Positions 50,981 to 59,893 of a stretch of 64,000 nucleotides of DNA are shown here, in pieces (positions within the stretch are counted from its first letter, which is position 1; each line of letters starts with the position of its first letter). Origin of the DNA: an uncultured bacterium (GTDB lineage Bacteria; Krumholzibacteriota; Krumholzibacteriia; LZORAL124-64-63); assembly GCA_937864225.1 (NCBI GenBank), contig CALMJK010000009.1, positions 1 through 64,000 on the forward strand, in the 5' to 3' direction. Below the pieces are notes generated by a model. The model ran no database searches and was not told the origin of the DNA. It saw only the letters and a list, made by a program, of their open reading frames with translations. The position numbers and the translations under genes are program-made.

Positions 50981-53125
50981 ATGAGCGAGAACGCAGTTCT
51001 GCAGACCGCGCTGGCGATTTTGCTGCTGCCGATCGTCTCGTACGTGATCCTCTTCTTCTTCGGGAAGAAGCTGCCGCGTCGGGGCGACTGGCTCGGCACG
51101 GGACTGCTGGGCGTGGCCTGGCTCCTGGCGCTGCGGATCTTCTGCCACTTCTGGAGCGTCGGGGACCCGCAGTTGCGGGTGCACGGGGCCTGGCCCTGGC
51201 TCGACCTCGGCGGCTTCCGGATCGACGCCGGCATTCTCGTCGACGGCATGACGGCCGTCATGCTGGTGGTCGTGACGACGATCAGCTTCTTCGTGCACAT
51301 GTTCTCGATCGGCTACATGCACGGCGACCGCCGCTACGAGCGCTACTTCGCGTTCCTCGGATTCTTCACCTTTTCCATGCTCGGCATCGTGCTCTCCAGC
51401 AGCCTCTTCTTCCTCTACGTGAGCTGGGAATTGGTCGGCCTGGCCAGCTACCTGCTGATCGGCTTCTTCTTCCACAAGCCCTCCGCCGCGGCCGCGAACA
51501 AGAAGGCGTTCCTGACCAACCGCGTCGGCGATTTCGGCTTCTTCCTGGGCATCCTGACGTTCTTCACGGTCTGCGGGACGCTCGACTACTTCGAGCTGTT
51601 CGCCAAGGTGCACCAGGGAGCCATCGGCGGAGCGCTCCTGACCTGGGCGGGGATCGGCCTGTTCATGGGGTGCGTGGGCAAGTCGGCCCAGGTGCCGCTG
51701 CACATCTGGTTGCCCGACGCCATGGAGGGCCCCACGCCGGTCAGCGCGCTCATCCACGCCGCGACCATGGTCGCCGCCGGCGTGTACATGGTCGCGCGCT
51801 TGCTGCCGCTGTTCGACCCAGGCGCGCTGCTCGTGGTGGCCTACACCGGCGCGATCACGGCCTTCCTGGCCGCGACCATCGCGGTCGTGAAAACCGACAT
51901 CAAGAAATCGCTCGCCTACTCGACCATCAGCCAGCTCGGCTACATGGTCATGGCCATCGGCGTCGGCGGCGCGGCGTACGGCATGTTCCACCTCACGACG
52001 CACGCCTTCTTCAAGGCGCTGCTCTTCCTCGGCGCGGGCTCGGTGATCCACTCCGTGCACTCGCAGGAGATGCCCGAGATGGGCGGCCTGCGCCACAAGA
52101 TGCCGATCACCTTCTGGACCTTCCTGATCGCGACGATGGCGATCGCCGGCGTGCCGCTGCTTTCGGGCTTCTACAGCAAGGACGCCATCCTGGGCGCCGC
52201 CCTTTCGTTCGGCATGCTCGAGGGGCACTTCGCGCCGTTCCTGTTGGCGCTGCTCGCGGCCGGCTTCACCGCCTTCTACATGTTCCGCATGGTCTTTCTG
52301 ACCTTCACGGGCAAGCCGCGCGACCACCACAAGTGGGAGCACGCGCACGAGTCGCCGTGGGTCATGGCTGGTCCGCTGGTGGCGCTGGCCTTCCTGTCGA
52401 TCGTGAGCGCGGGCTGGCGCGGGCCGGCCGACGGCTGGTTCGCGCGCTTCGTCGCGCCATACGACATGGAGCGGGTCGTGGCACGGTACGGGGACGCGCC
52501 GGCCGCGCAGGTCGCCGCGGTCCACGAGACGGCCGCGGCCCACGACGTGGCGGAGGCCTCCGGCCACGGCGCGCCCGAGACGCACGCGGCGCCCGAGACG
52601 CACGCCACGACCGACGCGCACGCCACGACCGACGCGCACGACGCGCACGTCGAGCACGTGCATCACCAGGCGCACCTGATCGCGATGTTCCTGTCGATCG
52701 CCATCGCGGGCCTGGGCATCCTGCTGTCCTGGCTGACGTACCAGAAGGGACGCATCAGCGCGGCGGCCGCGCTCGCCCGCTTCCCGCGCGTGCACAACGT
52801 GCTGCAGAACATGTACTACTTCGACGAGTTCTACGCCGCCACGGTCTACCGCGGCGTGCTGGCGTGGAGCCGCGCCAGCGGCTGGTTCGACCGCGTCGTG
52901 ATCGACGGCATCGTCAACGGCTGCGGCTACCTGACCCGGTTCACGAGTTGGGTGATCGGCGTGTTCGACCTGCGGGGCGTGGACGGCGCCGTCAACGGCG
53001 TCGCCTGGCTGATGCAGGGCGCGGGCGAGGGATTCCGGCGTGTCCAGACCGGCCGCGTGCAGACGTATCTCGTGTTCGTCTGCTTCTCGGTCGTGCTGCT
53101 GATTTTTGTCTTTCGGGCCCTGTGA
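50981..53125 (+). CDS. nuoL: NADH-quinone oxidoreductase subunit L
   Basis: The 714-residue proton-pumping antiporter-like subunit has FLTNRVGDFGFFLGI, GKSAQVPLHIWLPDAMEGPTPVSALIHAATMVAAGVYMVARL and KKSLAYSTISQLGYM, with the key Lys and His of the transport path. The C-terminal lateral helix region follows. Between about residues 500 and 565 is an unusual His-rich loop (VHETAAAHDVAEASGHG then repeats, then HVEHVHHQAH). ATG 50981 was chosen because GAGCGGAG precedes it and homology starts there. It lies 62 bases after nuoK. Confidence 0.96.
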   Translation: MSENAVLQTALAILLLPIVSYVILFFFGKKLPRRGDWLGTGLLGVAWLLALRIFCHFWSVGDPQLRVHGAWPWLDLGGFRIDAGILVDGMTAVMLVVVTTISFFVHMFSIGYMHGDRRYERYFAFLGFFTFSMLGIVLSSSLFFLYVSWELVGLASYLLIGFFFHKPSAAAANKKAFLTNRVGDFGFFLGILTFFTVCGTLDYFELFAKVHQGAIGGALLTWAGIGLFMGCVGKSAQVPLHIWLPDAMEGPTPVSALIHAATMVAAGVYMVARLLPLFDPGALLVVAYTGAITAFLAATIAVVKTDIKKSLAYSTISQLGYMVMAIGVGGAAYGMFHLTTHAFFKALLFLGAGSVIHSVHSQEMPEMGGLRHKMPITFWTFLIATMAIAGVPLLSGFYSKDAILGAALSFGMLEGHFAPFLLALLAAGFTAFYMFRMVFLTFTGKPRDHHKWEHAHESPWVMAGPLVALAFLSIVSAGWRGPADGWFARFVAPYDMERVVARYGDAPAAQVAAVHETAAAHDVAEASGHGAPETHAAPETHATTDAHATTDAHDAHVEHVHHQAHLIAMFLSIAIAGLGILLSWLTYQKGRISAAAALARFPRVHNVLQNMYYFDEFYAATVYRGVLAWSRASGWFDRVVIDGIVNGCGYLTRFTSWVIGVFDLRGVDGAVNGVAWLMQGAGEGFRRVQTGRVQTYLVFVCFSVVLLIFVFRAL
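52571..52642 (+). repeat. Four tandem 18-bp units coding His-containing repeats in NuoL
   Basis: Two units encoding APETHA (52571-52606) are followed by two encoding TTDAHA and TTDAHD (52607-52642). Neighbouring units within each pair differ by only one or two bases, indicating recent duplication. They fall in the loop preceding the C-terminal helices of NuoL. Confidence 0.85.
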
Positions 53126-53155
53126 CGGGGCGGGCTTGCGAGAGGAGCGCCACGC

Positions 53156-54652
53156 ATGGGTGAGCACGTGTTGTCCTGGATGACCTTTGCCCCGCTCGTC
53201 GGGATGGTGGTGATCGCCTTCCTGCCGCGGGAGCGGCCGACGCTCACGAAGGTGGTCGCGGCGGCGGCGGCGGCGGTGCCGCTATTGTTGGCCTTCCAGG
53301 TCTTCGCCACGTTCGATCGGTCCACGGCCGAGATGCAGTTCGTGGAGCGAGGGTCCTGGATCGCGCCGTTCAACATCGAGTACTTCATGGGCATCGACGG
53401 GCTCAGCGTGACCATGGTGCTTCTGACGGCGCTGCTCTCTTTCCTCTGCATAATCGCGTCGTGGCGGATCGACAAGGCGGTCAAGGGGTACTTCGCGCTC
53501 TTCCTCTTGCTCGAGACCGGCATGATGGGGGTCTTCTGCGCGCTCGACTTCTTCCTTTTCTACGTGTTCTGGGAAGTGATGCTGCTGCCGATGTACTTCC
53601 TGATCGGCATCTGGGGCGGGCCGCGCAAGGAGTACGCCGCGATCAAGTTCTTCCTCTACACGTTGGCGGGCTCGGTGCTCATGCTGCTGGCCATGCTGGC
53701 GTTCTACTTCAACGTGCGCAACCCCGATACGGGCGCGCACACCTTCAACATGCTGCACATGATGGACCAGGCCAACCACTCGCCGTGGCTGCAGCTGTCC
53801 CACGTGCGACACCTGATCTGGATCGCGCTGTTCATCGGTTTCGCCATCAAGGTGCCGATCTTCCCGTTCCACACATGGCTGCCGGACGCGCACGTCGAGG
53901 CGCCCACGGCCGTGTCGGTGATCCTGGCAGGCGTCCTGCTGAAGATGGGCACCTACGGGATCCTGCGGATCAGCTATCCGATGCTGCCCGACGCGGCGCT
54001 GTGGTTCGCGTACCCGCTGGCGATCCTCGGCATGATCAACATCATATACGGCGCGCTCTGCGCGATGGCGCAGAGCGACATGAAGAAGCTGGTCGCGTAC
54101 TCCTCGATCAGCCACATGGGCTACGTGCTGCTGGGCATGTCCGCGTTCACGACGCAGGGCATCAACGGCGCCGTCATGCAGATGTTCAACCATGGCACGA
54201 TCACGGCCATGCTGTTCCTTTGCGTCGGCGTGATCTACGACCGCGCCCACCACCGCGACATCGACGGCTTCGGCGGGCTCGGCCTGCAGATGCCGGTCTA
54301 CACGAGCGTGTTCTCGCTGGCGCTCTTCGCGGCGCTGGGCCTGCCCGGCCTGTCGGGTTTCATCAGCGAAGCGCTGGTGTTCCTGGGAGCGTTCCCGACC
54401 TACCGCACGATCACGATCATCAGCGCCCTGGGCATCGTGCTGGGCGCGGCCTACGTGCTCTGGATGCTGCAGCGCGTGTTCCTCGGCGAGAAGAACCCGA
54501 AGTACGACAGCCTGCCCGACATCAGCGCGCGAGAGTTGGCCACGCTGGTGCCGATCGCGGCCGTCGTCGTCTGGGTGGGCGTGCAGCCGTCGCCGGTCCT
54601 GGACCTCATGCGGGTGACGCTGAACAACCTGATCGCGACCGTGGGCCGGTAG
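53156..54652 (+). CDS. nuoM: NADH-quinone oxidoreductase subunit M
   Basis: The 498-residue antiporter-like subunit has YFMGIDGLSVTMVLLTALLSFL, the proton-path Glu in FYVFWEVMLLPMYFLIGIWGG, PIFPFHTWLPDAHVEAPTAVSVILAGVLLKMGTYG, and KKLVAYSSISHMGYVLLGM with the central Lys. The length is normal and the gene lies 30 bases after nuoL. Confidence 0.96.
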   Translation: MGEHVLSWMTFAPLVGMVVIAFLPRERPTLTKVVAAAAAAVPLLLAFQVFATFDRSTAEMQFVERGSWIAPFNIEYFMGIDGLSVTMVLLTALLSFLCIIASWRIDKAVKGYFALFLLLETGMMGVFCALDFFLFYVFWEVMLLPMYFLIGIWGGPRKEYAAIKFFLYTLAGSVLMLLAMLAFYFNVRNPDTGAHTFNMLHMMDQANHSPWLQLSHVRHLIWIALFIGFAIKVPIFPFHTWLPDAHVEAPTAVSVILAGVLLKMGTYGILRISYPMLPDAALWFAYPLAILGMINIIYGALCAMAQSDMKKLVAYSSISHMGYVLLGMSAFTTQGINGAVMQMFNHGTITAMLFLCVGVIYDRAHHRDIDGFGGLGLQMPVYTSVFSLALFAALGLPGLSGFISEALVFLGAFPTYRTITIISALGIVLGAAYVLWMLQRVFLGEKNPKYDSLPDISARELATLVPIAAVVVWVGVQPSPVLDLMRVTLNNLIATVGR

Positions 54653-54676
54653 GGGGCCCGTGCCGAGGAGGCTTCG

Positions 54677-56212
54677 TTGTTCGAAACGCTCGCACTGAAC
54701 GCGCCGAGCTGGAGCGACCTGCGGCACTTCGTGCCGGAGACGGTCCTCGTCGTGACTTTCCTGCTGGCGCTGATGGCCGACCTCTTCGCGCGCGGGCGGC
54801 GTCCAGCCGGGCCGTTCGCGCTCGCGCTGGGCGGGTGCCTGGTGGCGCTGGCGGCGGCCGTGAGTTCGCTGCCGGCCGGCCCGCGCTCCATCCTGGGCGA
54901 CCTGGTCGTGGTCGACGGCCTGGCCGGCTTCTTCCGCGTCCTTTTCCCGCTGATCGGCGCGATCACGATCCTGTTCTCGTGGGCCAGCGGCGAGATCATG
55001 GGGCCGCGGCGCGAGCACAAGGGCGAGTTCTACGCGCTGGTGGCGCTCATGGCCTTCGGCATGTGCGTGATGGCGTCCGCGGCGGACCTGATCATGCTCT
55101 ACCTGTCCGTCGAGCTGGTCTCGCTCACGAGCTACGTGATGGCCGGATACATGCGTACCAGCCTCCGCTCCACGGAGGCCTCGCTGAAGTACGTCATCTT
55201 TGGCTCGGTGTCGTCGGGCGTGATGCTCTACGGCCTTTCGCTGCTCTTTGGGCTGACGGGGGAAACCACGTTCGTCGAGATCCGCGCGGCGCTCTTGGCG
55301 GGCCGGGCCGACAATTTCGCGCTCCTGGTGGCCATGGTGTTCGTGCTGGCCGGCCTCGGCTACAAGATCGCGGCCGTGCCGTTCCACTTCTGGTGCCCGG
55401 ACGTGTACGAGGGGGCACCGACCCCCGTCACGGCGCTGTTCTCCGTCGGCCCGAAGGCGGCCGGCTTCGCGCTCATGATCCGCTTCTTCTACACGACGCT
55501 GCTGTCGCCGGGCGGCGGGCAGGCGGCGGCGGGCGCGGCCGCGCCGGACGGCGTGATCGTGGGACCGGCGGACTGGCCGCTGTTGATCGCCATCCTGTCG
55601 GTCGTGACGATGACGTACGGCAACCTGGTGGCGCTGCGGCAGACGAACGTGAAGCGCCTGCTCGCCTATTCGAGCATCGCGCACGTCGGTTACCTGCTGA
55701 TGGGTTTCTTGATGCTGACCGCCGCGGGGCTGGAGGCGATCCTGTTCTACCTGCTCGTCTACGCGATCATGAACCTGGGCGCCTTCCTCTTCGTGATCGC
55801 GCTCAACAATCGCCTCGGCGGCGAGGAGATCTCCGACTACGCCGGGCTGTCGACGCGCGCGCCCTGGGTGGCGCTCATGATGATGGTGTTCCTGTTGTCG
55901 CTGACCGGCCTGCCGCCGACCGCCGGCTTCATCGGAAAGATGTACCTCTTCGCCGAGGTCATCAACCGCCATTGGTTCTGGCTGGCGGTGGTGGGCGCGT
56001 TGAACAGCGTGGTGAGCCTCTTCTACTACATGAAGATCGCCAAGGCGATGTACTTCACGCCCGGCGAGCGCGCTCCGCTGCGGCTGGAGCCGCTGCACAC
56101 CGCCGTGTTGATCCTGCTGGCGGCCCCGACCCTCGCGCTGGGCGTCTACTGGACCCCCTTCAAGAACTTCGTCGACCGCGCCGTCGCGGGGTTCGCGGGA
56201 CTGGGAGGCTGA
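54677..56212 (+). CDS. nuoN: NADH-quinone oxidoreductase subunit N
   Basis: The 511-residue last antiporter-like subunit has AADLIMLYLSVELVSLTSYVMAGY (Glu), FGSVSSGVMLYGLSLLFGLTG, KIAAVPFHFWCPDVYEGAPTPVTALFSVGPKAAG, RLLAYSSIAHVGYLLMGF and FLLSLTGLPPTAGFIGKMYLF. Rare TTG start with GAGGAGG 7 bases upstream. It ends the operon; no nuoE, nuoF or nuoG follows. Next comes an unrelated M48 peptidase gene. Confidence 0.96.
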   Translation: MFETLALNAPSWSDLRHFVPETVLVVTFLLALMADLFARGRRPAGPFALALGGCLVALAAAVSSLPAGPRSILGDLVVVDGLAGFFRVLFPLIGAITILFSWASGEIMGPRREHKGEFYALVALMAFGMCVMASAADLIMLYLSVELVSLTSYVMAGYMRTSLRSTEASLKYVIFGSVSSGVMLYGLSLLFGLTGETTFVEIRAALLAGRADNFALLVAMVFVLAGLGYKIAAVPFHFWCPDVYEGAPTPVTALFSVGPKAAGFALMIRFFYTTLLSPGGGQAAAGAAAPDGVIVGPADWPLLIAILSVVTMTYGNLVALRQTNVKRLLAYSSIAHVGYLLMGFLMLTAAGLEAILFYLLVYAIMNLGAFLFVIALNNRLGGEEISDYAGLSTRAPWVALMMMVFLLSLTGLPPTAGFIGKMYLFAEVINRHWFWLAVVGALNSVVSLFYYMKIAKAMYFTPGERAPLRLEPLHTAVLILLAAPTLALGVYWTPFKNFVDRAVAGFAGLGG

Positions 56213-56300
56213 TCCCGCGCGCGGCATTCTCCTGTCGCCAAGCCGCGTGGCGCGCGCCATAATCCCCCTGAGTTCGGTCTTCATCCCGGGAGGTGCCGTC

Positions 56301-57107
56301 GTGCGCGTGCGCGTCGCGTTGATCCTGCTGGCCGGGCTAGTGCTCCTGGCCTCTTGCGCCACGGTTCCCATCACGGGCCGCCGGCAGTTGAGCCTGATCC
56401 CCGAGTCGCAGATGCTCTCCATGAGCTACCAGGAGTACGACACCTTTCTCAAGAGCAGCACGCTCAGCCGCGACGCCGCCAAGACCGCCCTGGTCAAGCG
56501 GGTCGGCGCGAAAACGCAGGCGGCGGTGGAGACGTACTTCACCCGGCAGGGCATGAGCGAGCGGCTGGCCGGCTACCGCTGGGAGTTCAACCTGATCGAG
56601 AGCGAAGAGGTCAACGCCTGGTGCATGTCGGGCGGGAAGGTCGTGGTGTACTCGGGCCTGCTGCCCGTCGCGCAGGACGAGGCGGGCCTGGCCGTCGTGA
56701 TGGGCCACGAGATCGCGCACGCCATCGCCGGACACGGCGGCGAGCGCATGAGCCAGCAGATGGTCGCGCAGCTGGGCGGCGCGGCGCTCGACGTCGCCAT
56801 GCAGAGCAAGCCGGAGCAGACGCGCCAGCTCTGGATGGCCGCCTACGGGGCCGGCGCGCAGTTCGGGGCCCTGCTCCCCTTCAGCCGACAGCAGGAGAGC
56901 GAGGCCGACCGCCTGGGACTGATCTTCATGGCCATGGCCGGCTACGATCCGCGCGCCTCCGTCGCCTTCTGGACCCGCATGGCCGCCGCGTCGGGCGGGG
57001 CGAAGCCGCCGGAGTTCATGAGCACCCACCCCTCCGACCAGACGCGCATCGCCAATCTGAACAAGCTGCTGCCGGAGGCGCAGACCTACTACCAGCCGAC
57101 CCGCTGA
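56301..57107 (+). CDS. M48-family periplasmic metalloprotease, lipoprotein
   Basis: The 268-residue lipoprotein has lipobox LLASC near residue 18, then TVPITGRRQLSLIPESQM, a phrase typical of BepA/LoiP/YcaL-like M48 proteins. The zinc site is GHEIAHAIAGH (HExxH) near residue 136, with the third ligand Glu in QQESEADRLGLIFMAMAGYDPRA. It would act in the periplasm on outer-membrane proteins or assembly intermediates. The start is GTG 56301, with GGGAGGTG 7 bases upstream; extension to 56247 lacks a ribosome site. Confidence 0.9.
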   Translation: MRVRVALILLAGLVLLASCATVPITGRRQLSLIPESQMLSMSYQEYDTFLKSSTLSRDAAKTALVKRVGAKTQAAVETYFTRQGMSERLAGYRWEFNLIESEEVNAWCMSGGKVVVYSGLLPVAQDEAGLAVVMGHEIAHAIAGHGGERMSQQMVAQLGGAALDVAMQSKPEQTRQLWMAAYGAGAQFGALLPFSRQQESEADRLGLIFMAMAGYDPRASVAFWTRMAAASGGAKPPEFMSTHPSDQTRIANLNKLLPEAQTYYQPTR

Positions 57108-57140
57108 CGGCGGGAGGCGCCGCGCCGCCGGGGAGGGGAC

Positions 57141-58529
57141 ATGCAGGCCATCGAACGGGCTCTGGCCTCCGCCAGCGATTTCCTCTGGGGTCCCCCGCTG
57201 CTCGTGCTGCTGTTCGGCACGCACGTCTTCCTGACGCTGCGCCTGCGCTTCATCCAGCGCTACCTCCTGCGCGCCATCCGGCTCTCGTTCACGCGCGCGA
57301 AAGAGGGGGAGGGCGACGTCAGTCACTTCGGCGCGCTCACCACGGCGCTCGCCGCGACAATCGGCACCGGCAACATCGTGGGCGTGGCGACGGCCATCGG
57401 GGCGGGCGGACCGGGCGCCGTGCTGTGGATGTGGCTGACCGGCGTGTTTGGCATCGCGACGAAGTACGGCGAGGCCGTGCTGGCGGTGAAGTACCGCGTG
57501 CGCACGCCGGCGGGCACGATGGCGGGCGGCCCGATGTACGCGCTCGAGCGCGGCCTGGGCATGCGCTGGCTGGGGCTCGTCTTCGCCGCGTTCACGGCCG
57601 TGGCCGCCTTCGGCATCGGCTGCATGGTGCAGGCGAACTCCATCGCGTCGATGGCGCGCGAGGCGGCCGGCGTCGCGCCGTGGCTCACGGGGGTCGTGCT
57701 GACGGCGCTCACCGCCGTGGTGATCCTGGGCGGGATCCGGGCCATCGCCGGGGTCTGCGAGCGGCTGGTGCCGTTCATGGCGGTCTTCTACGTGCTGGGG
57801 TGTCTGATCCTGCTGGTCTTGCGGCGCGACACGCTGCCCGAAAGCCTCGCCCTGATCGTGCGCGGCGCCTTCAGCGGGCAGGCGGCCGTGGGCGGATTCC
57901 TGGGCGCGGGCATGAAGGAAGCGGTGCGGTACGGAATCGCCCGGGGGCTGTTCTCGAACGAGTCGGGCCTGGGCAGCGCGCCGATCGTCGCCGCGGCGGC
58001 GCGCACCAGCGACCCGGTCCGGCAGGCGCTGGTCTCCTCGACCGGCACGTTCTGGGACACGGTCGTGGTGTGCGCCATGACGGGCCTGGTGCTCGTGAAC
58101 ATGGGCGACTGGCGGGAGGGCCTGAGCGGCGCGGCCCTGACGCAGGCGGCGTTCGCCCACATTCCCCGTCTGGGCCCCATTGTGCTGACCGTGGGTCTGC
58201 TCACCTTTGTCTTCTCGACGATCCTCGGCTGGTCCTACTACGGCGAGAAGGCGGCCGAGTACCTGTTGGGGACCCGCGCGGTGCGGCCCTACCGGGTGAT
58301 GTGGGTGGGGGCGGTCATGGTCGGGTCGGTGGTGTCGCTGCCCGCGGTCTGGTCCTTCGCCGACATTGCCAACGGCCTGATGGCCGTGCCCAACCTGGTC
58401 TCGCTGCTCGCCCTTTCCGGCGTGATCGTGGCCGAGACGCGCCGACACCTGTGGGAGGAAGGGCGGCGGGGGACCGACGAGCCGCCCTCCTGCCCGCCGC
58501 GCTCAAGCCGTTTCCGTTCCAGACGATAA
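57141..58529 (+). CDS. Alanine/glycine:cation symporter (AGCS family)
   Basis: The 462-residue polytopic transporter has signature ATIGTGNIVGVATAIGAGGPGAVLWMWLTGVFGIATKYGEAVLAVKYR, which includes the family's cation-site N and GPG loop. AMAGGPMYAL-like MAGGPMYALERG, the late FSNESGLGSAPIVAAAA and GWSYYGEKAAEYLLG are also typical. It imports small amino acids with Na+ or H+. It sits 33 bases downstream of the M48 gene. The Arg/Pro-rich C-terminus is non-conserved. Confidence 0.93.
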   Translation: MQAIERALASASDFLWGPPLLVLLFGTHVFLTLRLRFIQRYLLRAIRLSFTRAKEGEGDVSHFGALTTALAATIGTGNIVGVATAIGAGGPGAVLWMWLTGVFGIATKYGEAVLAVKYRVRTPAGTMAGGPMYALERGLGMRWLGLVFAAFTAVAAFGIGCMVQANSIASMAREAAGVAPWLTGVVLTALTAVVILGGIRAIAGVCERLVPFMAVFYVLGCLILLVLRRDTLPESLALIVRGAFSGQAAVGGFLGAGMKEAVRYGIARGLFSNESGLGSAPIVAAAARTSDPVRQALVSSTGTFWDTVVVCAMTGLVLVNMGDWREGLSGAALTQAAFAHIPRLGPIVLTVGLLTFVFSTILGWSYYGEKAAEYLLGTRAVRPYRVMWVGAVMVGSVVSLPAVWSFADIANGLMAVPNLVSLLALSGVIVAETRRHLWEEGRRGTDEPPSCPPRSSRFRSRR

Positions 58530-58607
58530 CTCCCCTTGCAGGGAGGCAATTGAACGGACGTTCCGGTCCGCGGCGCCCGGCTGTCGGGCGTCCAACCCGG
58601 AGTCTGG

Positions 58608-59879
58608 GTGGTCTTGCCGATCGTCGGATCAAACCCGCTGCCGGACGCCGCGCCGCTTGGCGCCGGCGCCAGAGCCGTGCTCGCGGCCTGCTGCGCGCTG
58701 CTGTGGCTCGCCGCGGCCCGCCCGGCGGCGGGACAGGAAACCGGCGCCGCTTCTTCCCACTACTACCTGATCGCGCCGCCGGCCGACGTGGTGGCCGCGG
58801 ACCATCCCAACGACAACGGCGGCACCATCGTCATCACCTGGACGCCCTCGGTGAACGACACGCCGCGGGACGACATCGTCACCGGTTACGAGATCCGGCG
58901 GGCCAGGCGGGCGGGCGGGCCCTATGAGGTCATCGGGCGCACGGCCGCCCGCACCGCGCGCTACGTCGATTCCTCGGCGGAGATCGGCGCTCCCTTCTTC
59001 TACGCGGTCCACACGGTCGCCGGCGACGTCGTCAGCAGCGCCGCCCAGGTGGGGCCGGTGATCTCGTCCTACCAGTGGATCAACTGGAGCCGCTGGAACC
59101 TGGCGCTGTTCGGCGCGCTCATCTCCCTGGCGGTGCTGGGCTGGGTGCGCGCGGTGCAGCGCGGGCACACGGTCACGATCCGCCCGATCCCGGCGCTGCA
59201 GGCCGTGGACGAGGCCGTCGGGCGCGCGACGGAGATGGGACGCCCGATCCTGTTCGTGCCGGGCCTGCAGGACATGGACGACATGCAGAGCGTGGCCGCC
59301 ATCACGATCCTGGGCCGGGTCGCCCGCGCCGCCGCCGAGTACGACGCCACGCTCGAAGTTCCCACCTCGCGCTCCCTGGTCATGACCGCGGCGCGCGACG
59401 CCGTGATGAAGGCGTACTACCAGGCCGGGCGGCCCGATTCCTATCGCGCCGAGTCGATCTATTACACGACCAACGAGCAGTTCGGCTACGTCGCGGCGCT
59501 CAACGGCGTGATTTGCCGCGAGCGGCCCGCGACCTGCCTGTACTTCGGCGGTTTCTTCGCCGAGTCGCTGATTCTCTCCGAGACCGGGCGCGGGGTGGGC
59601 GCGATGCAGATCGCCGGCACCGCGGAGACCACGCAGATCCCGTTCTTCCTCGCCGCCTGCGACCACGTCCTGATCGGCGAGGAGTTCTACGCGGCGTCGG
59701 CCTACCTGTCGGGCGACCCGCGGCAGTTGGGCAGCCTGCGCGGGCAGGACGCGGGCAAGGTTTTGGCGGGGGCCGCGATCGTGGCGGGCTGTGCGCTGGC
59801 CACCGTCGCGACGCTGACCGGTTCGAGTCTGTTCGCGAGCCTCGCCGACGTTGTCGCGACGCTCTTCCGCACGGAATAG
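58608..59879 (+). CDS. DUF6754-like membrane protein with N-terminal FnIII-like domain
   Basis: The 423-residue protein has a signal peptide (ARAVLAACCALLWLAAARPAAG) and an FnIII-like domain (~45-150: TIVITWTPSVNDTP, VTGYEIRRARRAGGPYEVI, FFYAVHTVAG). A transmembrane helix (NLALFGALISLAVLGWVRAV) leads to a ~200-residue cytosolic domain (GRPILFVPGLQDMDDMQSVAAITILGRVARAAAEYDATLEVPTSRSLVM; AALNGVICRERPATCLYFGGFFAES; CDHVLIGEEFYAA), matching my recollection of DUF6754. C-terminal helices end it. Function unknown. First gene of a compact four-gene membrane operon; GTG start with GGAG 5 bases upstream. Confidence 0.72.
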   Translation: MVLPIVGSNPLPDAAPLGAGARAVLAACCALLWLAAARPAAGQETGAASSHYYLIAPPADVVAADHPNDNGGTIVITWTPSVNDTPRDDIVTGYEIRRARRAGGPYEVIGRTAARTARYVDSSAEIGAPFFYAVHTVAGDVVSSAAQVGPVISSYQWINWSRWNLALFGALISLAVLGWVRAVQRGHTVTIRPIPALQAVDEAVGRATEMGRPILFVPGLQDMDDMQSVAAITILGRVARAAAEYDATLEVPTSRSLVMTAARDAVMKAYYQAGRPDSYRAESIYYTTNEQFGYVAALNGVICRERPATCLYFGGFFAESLILSETGRGVGAMQIAGTAETTQIPFFLAACDHVLIGEEFYAASAYLSGDPRQLGSLRGQDAGKVLAGAAIVAGCALATVATLTGSSLFASLADVVATLFRTE

Positions 59880-59893
59880 GGGGAGGGAGCACG

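Noticed and set aside
52571-52642. Direct repeats considered as a CRISPR array
   Set aside because: Units are 18 bp, contiguous without spacers, and encode an in-frame part of NuoL.
53282-56422. Very long antisense open frame opposite nuoM-nuoN
   Set aside because: A GC-rich codon-position shadow. Its translation is low-complexity, rich in Arg/Gln/His, with no domain, while the opposite strand encodes certain nuo subunits.
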